A stretch of 44,037 nt of DNA from Terriglobia bacterium (GCA_020073615.1 JAIQEX010000045.1:1-44037); one strand, 5' to 3'; counted from the first letter of the stretch, positions 7,455 to 15,368 are shown. Program-made: numbers and translations. The notes: generated by a model not told the origin, from the letters alone.

Positions 7455-9265
7455 TTTTTCCGATACTCCTTGCTGGAACTTTCGTCTGTCGAGATTCTGA
7501 CCCAATAGAGCCGGGCGCGGTCGTCCGGGGCGCCGATAAACCCGATGCCGCCGATGGGCAGGCGGGCGTCGGTCCAGGTGGCCACGGTGTGGCCGTCGAT
7601 GGAAATGGCAAACTCGTCGCCCTTCACCCGCGTGCCCACGGTGATGGCGGTTTTGCTGGCGGGCGCCACGCGCGCCGGCACCGGCACGGTCACCGGCTCG
7701 GAGATCCCTTCGGCGGCGGGCACTCCCACGGCGCGGCGCGTGAGCTCGTAACCGTCGGGCGTTACGGCGATGGTGGCCATGTAGTATTCGGTGGGATTCC
7801 AGGCGCGAAACACCCAGGTGACGCTGCGGCGCTCGATGCGCGCCAGGAATTGCAGATCGTAATCGCTCATTTCGAGCGACGGGCTGTACAGGGCGAGGGC
7901 GCCGGTGCGTACGCCGGCCACATCGAGCTTCCAATCGTTCACTTCGCCCGTCCAGTGGCTCATGCCGGCATCGAAGTGGTCTTCCATGGTTACCGGAGCG
8001 GAAATAGCGGCCGGCGCCTTCTGGGCGGGTTTGGGCGGCGCGGCGGGCGCGGTGGCGGGGGTGGGCGTGCTCGCCCAGGTGCTCAGGGAACCGTCGATCG
8101 CGAATTGCGCCAGGCCCAGCGGCGCCTCCTGCGGCACAAAGGACGCATGTCCCAGGCGCGGCGCGGGGCTGTCGCCCCGAGATTGCGGCACGGGCCGGCC
8201 AGGAAGGGAGAAGAGGCGCACGGCGTCCGCTGCCGGAAACACCGCCGACGCGGGGACCGCCAGACGGCGCAAGTGGAGCCGGCCTGCAGGGCGGAACCGA
8301 TCGCGCAGAGCGGCTCGCCGTCCCGGCACCGCGCCAAACTGGGCGCGGCCCGCCAGCAGGCGGGCGCGGGGCCAGCGAAATGACGCTACCGCCCGCGGCT
8401 GGGGAGATGCGGGACATCGCAGGCCGGGACCGGGCACCGCGATCCGGGAGGCTCTGGGGTCCGCCTCGTGAAGCCGGGCGCCCGGGGCGATGCGGTGTGG
8501 CAGGTCGGGCCACCTCAGACCGGCCGGAGCCGGGCGCAGATAAAGCCGCCGGGCGCGCGCCGCGGGCAGCCGGAAGGCCAGGCCGCTCGAAACGCGCAGC
8601 GCGTTGCCCCGGTTGGGAAACAACCGCGGTGTGCGCGCCAGCCGCGGCTTCCGCAGGTAGTGGACAGCCGGCGGCGCGGCGGCGTGTAGCGGGATGGCTT
8701 CGCGATCGAGGTGCACGCGGAGGATGGGGTGGCGCAGGACGCCAAACTCGCGCCGCCGGCTTTCCGCACCGAAGACGCGATCGTGGGCCGTGGCGTAGCT
8801 GGCCTGCGGCAGCGCCGCCGCCGCCTTCGAACGGCGCCCGGGCAAAGCCAGCTCGCCGGCCTGAAACAGGCGCTGTGGCCGGCCATCGGCGCTGCGCGCG
8901 GGTTGTCCCGCCGGTGGCACCGGGCGCGGCGCCAGATAATTCTCCGCATCCGCAGACAAGCGCGCCGACACGATGGGCCGGCTCTGCGGCAAGGGGCCGA
9001 GCTCGCGCCGCGAGGAGGGAATGCGCCCCTGGAAAAAGCCGCGATGCGTCACCTCGTAGGCGCCCGCCAGCCGCGCGAAGGGAAGCGCCTTGGGATTCTC
9101 GCGCCGCCTCATGAGGCTGGCGATCTTGTTCTCTTCTTCCAGGCGGTCCATGCCCAGCCGCAGCCGGTATTGGTTGCGATGCTCGCGGGAACAGAAATCG
9201 CCGCCAGAACCGGCCCAGATCCGGCTCAGGGCCTTTCCGCAAAGCTGGCAAGTACGCGCACTCAT
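7451..9265 (-). CDS. Zinc-finger-like/disordered/LamG-like domain protein of unknown function
   Basis: A 604-residue protein with three visible parts. Residues 1-55 hold a short Cys motif (CQLCGKAL ... FCSREHRNQYRLRLG) like a treble-clef or FYVE-type zinc ribbon. Residues about 56-390 are low-complexity and rich in Arg, Pro and Ala, probably disordered. Residues about 425-600 look like a concanavalin/LamG or DUF1080-type beta sandwich ('HFDAGMSHWTGEVNDWKLD', 'EFAISIDGHTVATWTD', 'IGFIGAPDDRARLYWVRIS'), a fold that often binds carbohydrate. I do not recognise the full-length protein. An Ala/Pro linker precedes the last domain. The stop overlaps the TPR start (ATGA). A perfect TATAAT lies nine bases before the ATG, so the mRNA may have almost no leader; a GAGG is also present there. 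Confidence 0.75.
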   Translation of the reverse strand: MSARTCQLCGKALSRIWAGSGGDFCSREHRNQYRLRLGMDRLEEENKIASLMRRRENPKALPFARLAGAYEVTHRGFFQGRIPSSRRELGPLPQSRPIVSARLSADAENYLAPRPVPPAGQPARSADGRPQRLFQAGELALPGRRSKAAAALPQASYATAHDRVFGAESRRREFGVLRHPILRVHLDREAIPLHAAAPPAVHYLRKPRLARTPRLFPNRGNALRVSSGLAFRLPAARARRLYLRPAPAGLRWPDLPHRIAPGARLHEADPRASRIAVPGPGLRCPASPQPRAVASFRWPRARLLAGRAQFGAVPGRRAALRDRFRPAGRLHLRRLAVPASAVFPAADAVRLFSLPGRPVPQSRGDSPAPRLGHASFVPQEAPLGLAQFAIDGSLSTWASTPTPATAPAAPPKPAQKAPAAISAPVTMEDHFDAGMSHWTGEVNDWKLDVAGVRTGALALYSPSLEMSDYDLQFLARIERRSVTWVFRAWNPTEYYMATIAVTPDGYELTRRAVGVPAAEGISEPVTVPVPARVAPASKTAITVGTRVKGDEFAISIDGHTVATWTDARLPIGGIGFIGAPDDRARLYWVRISTDESSSKEYRKK

Positions 9266-9506
9266 TTTCGCCTCATTATAGGGCAGAATATTGTAGAATT
9301 ACTAGGATAAATCGTGGGAGTATACGCTAACTATCCAAAGTTAGCATTCCGTGTAAACCAATGTTATCAGTGGCCCTAACGAAGGGCAGCGGCACTGCTA
9401 ATTTTGGATAATATCCCCAAAATTATGGCTAAAAAACGTACGAATTCTAGTAAACTCAACGTGTGACCGGTGTCGCTCCACGCGGCGGCCCCGGCGGAGG
9501 TTTACC
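9266..9506. promoter_or_regulatory. AT-rich divergent regulatory region with paired inverted 14-bp motif
   Basis: This 241-base region between the zinc-finger/TPR operon and the JAMM-TonB gene is far richer in A+T than its surroundings. TATCCAAAGTTAGC occurs at 9332-9345 on the plus strand. Its near-copy TATCCAAAATTAGC (13 of 14) occurs on the minus strand at 9410-9397. The first copy overlaps a GCTAAC/GTTAGC inverted repeat (9326-9345). The second overlaps a perfect 9-bp inverted repeat, TAATTTTGG/CCAAAATTA (9399-9407 and 9417-9425). A leftward TATAAT lies at 9280-9275. These look like binding sites of one regulator acting on both transcription units; which regulator is unknown. Confidence 0.6.
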
Positions 9507-11603
9507 ATGACTGATTCGACTGCGCGCGCAGAGCGCCTCGATCTGCAATCTTCCTCTTCGCCCTGCTACATTTGGGAGGTTCCGCAGAAACCGGTAGCGG
9601 TGCGTTTTTCCTTTCCGTTGATTGACCGCCTGGAGCACGAGGCGGTGGAAAGCTTCCGCTCGTTGAGCTCGCGCGGTTCGGAAATCGGCGGTCTACTGTT
9701 AGGAAGCGTATCTCCGGGAAACCCCGCGCTGGTGACCATCGAAGAGTACGAGCTGATGGTGTGCGATTACAGCCGCGGCCCGCTTTACCGGCTGTCGGAT
9801 GCGGACATGGGCCGCTTCGACGAGGCCATCGAACGGCACAGCGCGCGGGTAGCCGGATACTTCCGCAGCCATACCCGCAAAGGGCTGTCGTTCGATGCCG
9901 ACGACCTGGCGTTTTTCGACCCCCGATTTCGGGCAGCGCACCACATCGCGCTGCTGATCCGGCCCTTCGCCGCCAAGGCCAGCACGGGCGGGATATTCAT
10001 CCGCGAGGGCGGCGTGATTCGCGGCGAAGCGAGCTACCTCGAATTTCCGCTGCGTTCGTCGGAACTGAAGCCGTCGCTGCCCGGCGGGGAGGCGGGGAAC
10101 GGCCGTGGCGCGGCGGCGCCGCCGCCGGCCGCTGCCAAGCCCGCCGTGCGCGCCCAGATTGTTCCCATCGCACCGCGCCGCGAGGCGGGGGCGCCGCCCT
10201 CTCCGCCGCCGGCCGAGACGCCCGCCGCCATACCCGCCGCGGTTGCCACCCCGGCGCCCGCTCCGCCCAAGCCGGCACCGGCTGCGGCTCCGGCGAAGCC
10301 TACCCCCGCTCCCGCTCCGGCCAAGCCCGCACCGCCCGCGGCTCAGGCCAAGGCGGCACAGCCTGCTCCGGGGAAGCCCGCGCAGCCCGCGGCTCCCGCT
10401 AAACCCGCGCCTCCCGCCACGGCGGCACGAGTGGAAGAAAAAGCGCCCGCCGCTCCGGCGCGCGAGAAAGCGCGGGCCGCGGCGCCCGCCGCGCCGGCCG
10501 CCGCCAAGCCGGACAAGTCTTTCCTGGCGGCCGACCTTCTGGACACCGCGGAGAAGCCGCAAGGCAGCAAGCTGTGGATGATCGGAGCGGCCGCCGCCGG
10601 GCTGCTGTTGATCGTGCTCCTGTTCGTTTACCCGGGTTTCCTGCGCCACAGTACTCGCACCCCGGCGGCCGCGCCGCACGACTCTTCCCCGCTGGCGCTG
10701 CGCGTGGAGCGGACGTCGGGCGGACTTTTGCTGACCTGGAACCGCGATTCCGACGCCATCAAGAACGCGACGCACGCCACGCTGTCGATCAACGACGGCG
10801 AACGGCACGAGAATTCCAACATGGATTTGAACCTGCTCCGCAGCGGCAGCATCGTGTATTCGCCGTTGACCGGCAACGTGAGCTTCCTCATGGAGGTGAC
10901 GGGGCGCGATAAATCCAAAACGACGACCGATGCGCTGCAGTTTCTGGACACGCGGCCCTCGCCGGTAGACGGCACGCCGGCGCCGCAGCAGGCGGCTAAT
11001 CCCAGCACGCCTGCGAATCCGCAGGCGGATGCGGCCAATGGCGCCGCTGCCGCCACCACCGAGGCTGCAAACCCGGTCGAAGAAGCGAAACCGGCCAACG
11101 CGACCCCGGCGAAGCCCTTCAACCGGGACTCGCTCTCGCAAAGGCTGCGCCCGGCGCGTCCCGAGGACCTGCCGGACGCGCCCGCAGTAGGCCAAAGCCC
11201 GGCCGCCACCGCGCCGTCCGTCCTGGGCGGGTTGACGCCGCCGCCGGCGATGCAGGCGCCGCCGGTTTCCACCTCCGCCCCCGCGGCCGCCCCGCCCGCT
11301 CCCAAACAGCCGGCCGCGGTCAAGACCGGAGGCAAGTTCCAGGAGGCGGTGTTGACCTATCGCAAGGACCCCGAATTTCCCAAGTTGGCGCGGCAGGCTG
11401 GCGCCAGAGGCCAGGTGGTCCTGGCAGCGACCATCGGAGCCGATGGCCGGGTCAAGGGCGTGAAAGCCGTGAGCGGCAATGCCATGCTCCGCCAGGCGGC
11501 CATCGACGCGGTGATGCAGTGGAGGTACAAACCGGCGCTGCTGAACGGCGTGCAGGTGGATTCACCGGCGTCGATTACGCTCAACTTCGCGGGAGACCGG
11601 TAA
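9507..11603 (+). CDS. JAMM/MPN-like domain fused to a TonB C-terminal domain
   Basis: A 698-residue protein with an unusual order of parts. Residues about 30-190 look like a JAB1/MPN fold: 'EIGGLLLG' supplies the conserved Glu, and 'GYFRSHTRKGLSFDADD' lies where H-x-H-x7-S-x2-D belongs, but the first His is Arg and the spacing is off, so it is probably not an active isopeptidase. Residues about 195-345 are an Ala/Pro/Lys-rich linker. One membrane helix follows (LWMIGAAAAGLLLIVLLFVY, about 356-375), then a polar region, another Pro/Ala linker, and a TonB_C domain at about 610-698 ('YRKDPEFPKLARQAGARGQV', 'MQWRYKPALLNG'). The N-terminal domain would be cytoplasmic and the TonB domain periplasmic. 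The start has GGAGG six bases upstream. It is divergent from the zinc-finger/TPR operon. Confidence 0.88.
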   Translation: MTDSTARAERLDLQSSSSPCYIWEVPQKPVAVRFSFPLIDRLEHEAVESFRSLSSRGSEIGGLLLGSVSPGNPALVTIEEYELMVCDYSRGPLYRLSDADMGRFDEAIERHSARVAGYFRSHTRKGLSFDADDLAFFDPRFRAAHHIALLIRPFAAKASTGGIFIREGGVIRGEASYLEFPLRSSELKPSLPGGEAGNGRGAAAPPPAAAKPAVRAQIVPIAPRREAGAPPSPPPAETPAAIPAAVATPAPAPPKPAPAAAPAKPTPAPAPAKPAPPAAQAKAAQPAPGKPAQPAAPAKPAPPATAARVEEKAPAAPAREKARAAAPAAPAAAKPDKSFLAADLLDTAEKPQGSKLWMIGAAAAGLLLIVLLFVYPGFLRHSTRTPAAAPHDSSPLALRVERTSGGLLLTWNRDSDAIKNATHATLSINDGERHENSNMDLNLLRSGSIVYSPLTGNVSFLMEVTGRDKSKTTTDALQFLDTRPSPVDGTPAPQQAANPSTPANPQADAANGAAAATTEAANPVEEAKPANATPAKPFNRDSLSQRLRPARPEDLPDAPAVGQSPAATAPSVLGGLTPPPAMQAPPVSTSAPAAAPPAPKQPAAVKTGGKFQEAVLTYRKDPEFPKLARQAGARGQVVLAATIGADGRVKGVKAVSGNAMLRQAAIDAVMQWRYKPALLNGVQVDSPASITLNFAGDR

Positions 11604-11619
11604 CGGGTTGCGCCCGTTC
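11603..11619. terminator. Short hairpin between convergent genes
   Basis: AACGGG and CCCGTT pair across a 5-base loop, starting on the TAA of the TonB fusion gene and ending five bases before the stop of the leftward glycine-zipper gene. Its place suggests a bidirectional terminator, though the stem is only 6 bp and has no T tract. Confidence 0.4.
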
Positions 11620-11624
11620 GCGCC

Positions 11625-11852
11625 TCACTGCTTCGATTTCGTGAAGTGCCGGTAGGCTTTGTAGCCCAGGAAAAACACCAGGGCTCCGGCCGCGGCTCCG
11701 ACCCCGATGGCGACACCGGCCGTCAGGCCCGTGACCGTGCCTTGAGCGGCTAGTTCCAGAACGCCCACGGTTGCCCCGCCGGCGCCGCCGACACCAGCCC
11801 CGACGCCTGCTACTGCACCTGCCTCCGCCTTTTCCTTATCGGCTTCCGTCAT
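11625..11852 (-). CDS. Small glycine-zipper membrane protein
   Basis: A 75-residue protein beginning MTEADKEKAEAG, followed by a long Gly/Ala/Val stretch with small residues every four positions ('AVAGVGAGVGGAGGATVG', 'GLTAGVAIGVGAAAGALVFF'), the hallmark of glycine-zipper membrane helices, and a basic tail (KAYRHFTKSKQ). I see two membrane-spanning segments. The start at 11852 is supported by a run of six G bases just upstream; a start at 11885 is possible but adds only a short hydrophobic stretch. It lies 89 bases after the kinase gene on the same strand and may be a separate unit. Function unknown; small zipper proteins often form oligomers in membranes. Confidence 0.7.
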   Translation of the reverse strand: MTEADKEKAEAGAVAGVGAGVGGAGGATVGVLELAAQGTVTGLTAGVAIGVGAAAGALVFFLGYKAYRHFTKSKQ

Positions 11853-11941
11853 CGCGCCCCCCAAAATGACACCTGACACTCTCATTATATGCCGCCGCGC
11901 GCGCGTGCGGCCTTCTTGGAAGGCATGGGCGCCGCGCTCAG

Positions 11942-13273
11942 TTACGCCGGAAGCCGCAGGCGGGCCACGCAGCCGGGGCCGTCGGCGCGGTTCTCGAGCA
12001 TGAGCGCGCCGCCGTGCCCCTCGGCAATCTGGCGGCTCAGCACCAGGCCGATGCCCGAGCCTCCCGGCTTGGTCGTGAAAAAGGGCACGAACAGGTTGGC
12101 CGTGCTCGACAGGCCCGCGCCATCGTCCTTCACCCAGATCTCCATCATGCGGCCGTCGCGGCCCCAGCCCACGCGCACCGCGCCATGGGTGGCCAGCGAC
12201 GCGTCGGCCGCGTTGCGCAGGAGATTGATAAGCACCTGTTCGAGCTGATCGGGGTCGCCCTGCACGGTGATGTGCGGGCCGGGCACCACTTCCACCGCCA
12301 GGCGCGTCTCGAAGCTGACGGCACGCCCCACCGAGGCGGCCACGTCCAGGGGCTGCAACTGCGGGCGCGGCAGCTTGGCCAGGCGGGCATAGGCGCCGAT
12401 GAAGCGGCTCAGGCTTTCCGAGCGCGAGGTGATCACGTTCAGGCCGCGGCGCATGTCGTCCCGCCAGTCTTCGGGCAGCGGTTGGCGCGCCAGAATGCTC
12501 TCCAGGCTGCCGGCGATGGATTTGATGGGGGCCAGCGAATTATTCAACTCGTGGCCGAGCACGCGCACCAGGCGCTGCCAGGCCTGCAGTTCCTGTTCGC
12601 TGAGGGCTTGCGTGAGGTCGGAGATCACCACCAGGTCGAGCGGCAGGCCGCGCTCGCGAATCCTGGTGCGGCGCACGCCCCAGCGGCCCGCGCCGCCGGG
12701 GAATACGGCCTGCAAGGTCCCCTGCGGCGGGCCGTCCAGACACGCCTCCAGGTTCAATTCGGCGGCGGTCTGGCCCAGCAGGCGTTCGGGCAGAGCGGCC
12801 AGGATGCGCTCGCCGGCGCGGTTCACCAGGCGCAGGCGGTGGTGTTCGTCGAAAGCGAAAATGGCCACGTCGATTTCGCGCATGACGGTGCGCAGCAGCG
12901 TGGTGGCTTCCATCGCGCCCAGGCGCTGCTCGCGCAGGGTGCTGCCCAGCGTGTTGACTTCGCGCATGACCTCGCCCAGGGCGTCATCGGGGCGCGGCGA
13001 GCGTCCGCGGACGGAGAAATCGCCCTCGCGCAGGGCTCCCAGGAGATTGGAGAGCGTCTGCAGCGGGAAGACCACGCGTTCGCGAACGGCCAAGGCAAAA
13101 CCCAGCCAGGAGCAGACGATGAGGACCGTGAAGGTCCACTGGTATTTGGGTTGAAAGCCGAGAGTCCAGAGAAGGTAGAGCGCCGTGGCGGAGCCGGGCA
13201 GCCCGGCCAGAAAGGCCAGCAGCACGACGCGGCCTTCGTGGCTGAGGCGGGCGGGTTTGTAGGAGCGGGTCAT
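11942..13273 (-). CDS. NtrY-like sensor histidine kinase
   Basis: A 443-residue membrane sensor kinase. Two membrane helices (residues about 15-37 and 44-65) with almost no periplasmic loop are followed by a HAMP domain (about 66-120), a PAS domain ('IDVAIFAFDEHHRLRLVNRAGERIL', about 132-235), a HisKA helix with the phosphoacceptor His in 'VLGHELNNSLAPIKS', and a complete HATPase domain: N box NLLRNAADAS, G1 VKDDGAG, G2 GSGIGLVLS. The tiny extracellular loop suggests that the signal is internal, through PAS. It follows the NtrC-like regulator gene on the same strand, so the two form a kinase/regulator pair. A 310-base gap with a G-rich inverted repeat separates them. NtrY is the nearest family; the signal is unknown. 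Confidence 0.9.
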   Translation of the reverse strand: MTRSYKPARLSHEGRVVLLAFLAGLPGSATALYLLWTLGFQPKYQWTFTVLIVCSWLGFALAVRERVVFPLQTLSNLLGALREGDFSVRGRSPRPDDALGEVMREVNTLGSTLREQRLGAMEATTLLRTVMREIDVAIFAFDEHHRLRLVNRAGERILAALPERLLGQTAAELNLEACLDGPPQGTLQAVFPGGAGRWGVRRTRIRERGLPLDLVVISDLTQALSEQELQAWQRLVRVLGHELNNSLAPIKSIAGSLESILARQPLPEDWRDDMRRGLNVITSRSESLSRFIGAYARLAKLPRPQLQPLDVAASVGRAVSFETRLAVEVVPGPHITVQGDPDQLEQVLINLLRNAADASLATHGAVRVGWGRDGRMMEIWVKDDGAGLSSTANLFVPFFTTKPGGSGIGLVLSRQIAEGHGGALMLENRADGPGCVARLRLPA

Positions 13274-13583
13274 GGCTGGGGGCTGGGGGCCGGGGGGGGT
13301 ACCCGCTGCCTTTGCGGGTCGGGGCCGGGAAAGCAGGGGTTGGGGGCTGGGGGCTGGGGGCTGGGGGATAGTGCGGCCCTTCGGGCCGGGCTCTCTTGCG
13401 GAGCTGGCGCCAGGGGCTGTGGGCCGAAATCGCCAGACTGGCGAGCCGCGCGAAACGCCAAGGCGCCACGCCCCGGCCTCGCTGCAACGTCTTCAAGAGA
13501 GCCCGGCCCGCAGGGCCGGTCCTTCCCCCAGCCCCCAGCCCCCAGCCCCCAGCCCCTGCTTTCCCAGCCCCCGGCCCCCGCCC
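13274..13583. repeat. G-rich heptad inverted repeat between response-regulator and kinase genes
   Basis: Two arms of about 80 bases face each other, at 13321-13398 and 13494-13576. The left arm reads AAAGCAGGGG, then GGGGGCT repeated, then GGCCC..GGGCCGGGCTCTCTTG. The right arm is its reverse complement with few differences. The loop of about 95 bases contains its own hairpin (CGCCAGACTGGCG). A further G-rich stretch lies at 13274-13313. The G runs could form quadruplexes and the arms a long hairpin. It holds no gene. A second element of the same style is at the right end of the window. Confidence 0.75.
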
Positions 13584-14954
13584 TCATAACCCGTACCGTT
13601 GCAGCCGCCGGTAGAGCGCGCTGCGGCTCAGGCCCAGGGCGTTGGCGGCGTGGCTGACGTTGCCGTTGAAGCGCGCCAGTGCCTTCTTGATGAGCAGGGC
13701 CTCCACGTCTTCGAGACTCATCTCTTCCAGGCGGGGCGGACCTTCGCGGCCGGCGCGCAGCCCCAGGTCGGCGGCGCGGATGGTCTCGCCCTGCGCCATC
13801 AGCACGGCGCGCTCCACGGCGTGATCCAGCTCGCGCACGTTGCCCGGCCAGGAGTGCGCCAGCAGGGCCTTGATGGCGCCCTCGTCGAAGCCCGTGAGCG
13901 GCTTGCGGTAGTGCTCGGCGTGCTGATGCAGGAAGTGGCCGGCCAGCGGCGGTATGTCTTCGCGGCGGTCGCGCAGCGGCGGCAGCCGCAGTTCGATGGT
14001 GTTCAGGCGGAACAGCAGATCCTGGCGGAAGCGGCCCTCGGCCACCTGCACGCCCAGCTCGGCATTGGTCGCCGAAAAGACGCGCACATCCACGCGGCGT
14101 GTCTTCGACGAACCCACGCGCTCGAATTCGCCGGTCTCGAGCGTGCGCAGCAGCTTGGATTGCAGCCCTTGCGAAATATTGGCGATTTCATCGAGAAACA
14201 GCGTGCCGCCGTCGGCCATTTCGAAGCGCCCCACGCGGTCCACCTTGGCGTCGGTGAAGGCGCCCTTCACGTGGCCGAACAGCTCGCTTTCAAAAACGCC
14301 TTCGGCCAGGCCGCCGGTGTTCACCGTGACCAGCGGCCGCGTGGCGCGCAGCGAAACCGAATGCAGCGTTTGCGCCACCAGACCTTTGCCGGTGCCGTTT
14401 TCGCCGGTGATGAGCACGTTGGCGTCCGACGGGCCGACGCGCGAAATCACGTCGAGGACCGGCCGCATGGCGGCGGCGTGGGCGATCAACTGCGGAAAGC
14501 GCTCGGCGCGCAGGGCGCGGTTTTCCGCTTCCAGGCGCTGGCCGCGGCGCAGGGCCCGGCCGAGCTCGATCTGGGTTTTGAGAATGGCCGAGAGGCGGGC
14601 GTTGTCCCAGGGTTTCTGGATGAAGTCGCGGGCCCCGCGCCGCATGGCCTCGACCGCCAGCTCGACCGAGCCCCAGGCGGTCATGACGATCACCGGCAGG
14701 GTGCCGTCGAGTCCCTGAATGCGATTGAGCAGGTCGAGCCCCTCCTGCCCGGAGGTGGTGTCGCGGGTGTAGTTGAGGTCCATGAGAACGGCATCGAAAT
14801 CGCGCGATTCCACCGCGTCGATGGCCGCCGCCGGGGACATGACGGCCTCCGCCTGGTAACCCTCGCCCTTGATGAGGAAGCGCAACGCCTCCAGGACATC
14901 GGCCTGATCGTCGGCGATCAGGATGCAGGGGGTGCGCGGCTCGGAGGATTTCAT
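13584..14954 (-). CDS. NtrC-family sigma-54-dependent response regulator
   Basis: A 456-residue transcription activator. Residues 1-125 are a receiver domain ('ILIADDQADVLEAL', phosphoacceptor Asp in 'AVLMDLNYT', conserved Lys in 'DFIQKPWD'). Residues about 150-385 are the AAA+ domain: Walker A GENGTGKG, Walker B GGTLFLDEI, and the loop that contacts sigma-54 reads GAFTDA rather than the usual GAFTGA. The C terminus is a Fis-type helix-turn-helix ('ARFNGNVSHAANALGLSRSALYRRLQRYGL' across two helices). It activates promoters bound by sigma-54 polymerase after phosphorylation, presumably by the NtrY-like kinase encoded downstream. The G-to-D change in the loop is noteworthy. An exact sigma-54 promoter exists at 43161 in this window, though its activator is unknown. 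Confidence 0.93.
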   Translation of the reverse strand: MKSSEPRTPCILIADDQADVLEALRFLIKGEGYQAEAVMSPAAAIDAVESRDFDAVLMDLNYTRDTTSGQEGLDLLNRIQGLDGTLPVIVMTAWGSVELAVEAMRRGARDFIQKPWDNARLSAILKTQIELGRALRRGQRLEAENRALRAERFPQLIAHAAAMRPVLDVISRVGPSDANVLITGENGTGKGLVAQTLHSVSLRATRPLVTVNTGGLAEGVFESELFGHVKGAFTDAKVDRVGRFEMADGGTLFLDEIANISQGLQSKLLRTLETGEFERVGSSKTRRVDVRVFSATNAELGVQVAEGRFRQDLLFRLNTIELRLPPLRDRREDIPPLAGHFLHQHAEHYRKPLTGFDEGAIKALLAHSWPGNVRELDHAVERAVLMAQGETIRAADLGLRAGREGPPRLEEMSLEDVEALLIKKALARFNGNVSHAANALGLSRSALYRRLQRYGL

Positions 14955-14988
14955 CAGACTCTATACATACCGCAAAGCCGGGTTGATA

Positions 14989-15004
14989 TGGCACTTGCGC
15001 TGCC
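14989..15004 (+). promoter_or_regulatory. Possible weak sigma-54 promoter
   Basis: TGGCACTTGCGCTGCC matches the -24 element TGGCAC fully, keeps the 10-base spacing between the invariant GG and GC, but has CTGC instead of TTGC at -12. It reads rightward from the start of the NtrC-like gene toward the gene remnant and the STAND gene. Confidence 0.3.
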
Positions 15005-15059
15005 AGATGCTATTTCACTGTGGGGCAGTCATTTAGGATACACCCGGTCGAGCCGGGGT

Positions 15060-15227
15060 GTCCGCATATGGGATTGGGGGGACGGGCCTGGGATGGGCGC
15101 AAACCAATGGAACGGCACGCACATCGTCTTCCGGCTGGACAGCGGCGCATCCGGAACACTGCTGCGCTTCACCCATGCCGGTTGGCCGGCGGCGACCGAT
15201 TACTTCATCGCCTGCCACACGACCTGG
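15060..15227 (+). pseudogene. Remnant of an SRPBCC/AHSA1-like protein gene
   Basis: The frame encodes a 56-residue piece containing 'QWNGTHIVFRLDSGASGTLL', then 'RFTHAGWPAATDYFIACHTTW'. This pattern (W-x-GT-x-I-x-F-x-L ... T-x-L-x-F-x-H-x-GW ... F-x2-C-x-T-x-W) is that of the C-terminal half of AHSA1/SRPBCC domain proteins, usually about 150 residues long. There is no room for the N-terminal half before the NtrC start. The similarity ends at Trp 15225-15227, 17 bases before the three-hairpin repeat. It therefore looks like a decayed fragment cut at both ends. Unusually, the frame continues without a stop into the STAND gene, which is probably chance. Confidence 0.6.
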
Positions 15228-15244
15228 CGTATTAGTGTAGTGGG

Positions 15245-15305
15245 GCAGGATGCAATCCTGCGCGGCGGTTGCTCACCGCCGCCGGGCCGCGGGCAGGGTG
15301 CCCGC
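15245..15305. repeat. Three adjacent perfect hairpins
   Basis: Three 7-bp stems follow one another: GCAGGAT/ATCCTGC (15245-15261, loop 3), CGGCGGT/ACCGCCG (15263-15281, loop 5) and GCGGGCA/TGCCCGC (15289-15305, loop 3). Compact hairpin strings like this are typical of short dispersed intergenic repeats. It abuts the truncated SRPBCC fragment and ends about 60 bases before the likely start of the STAND gene. No T tract follows. Confidence 0.65.
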
Positions 15306-15368
15306 CTCACAAACATTGTCAGAATCCGGGCAGCGCCGCAGTCCGCTTGTATTAGACTAAGATTCACC

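Noticed and set aside
5802-7508. Rightward open frame of 568 codons opposite the TPR gene
   Set aside because: Its repeats mirror the TPR units in antisense. The TPR reading is far more convincing.
5814-9251. One 1,145-residue protein covering the TPR gene and an Arg/Gly/Ala-rich upstream part
   Set aside because: The upstream part is out of frame with the zinc-finger/LamG-like gene, which has recognisable domains at both ends and an ATGA overlap with the TPR start.
13599-15368. Rightward continuation of the STAND frame to 13599
   Set aside because: The part before about 15060 is antisense to the NtrC-like gene and has no domain. The open frame is due to base composition.
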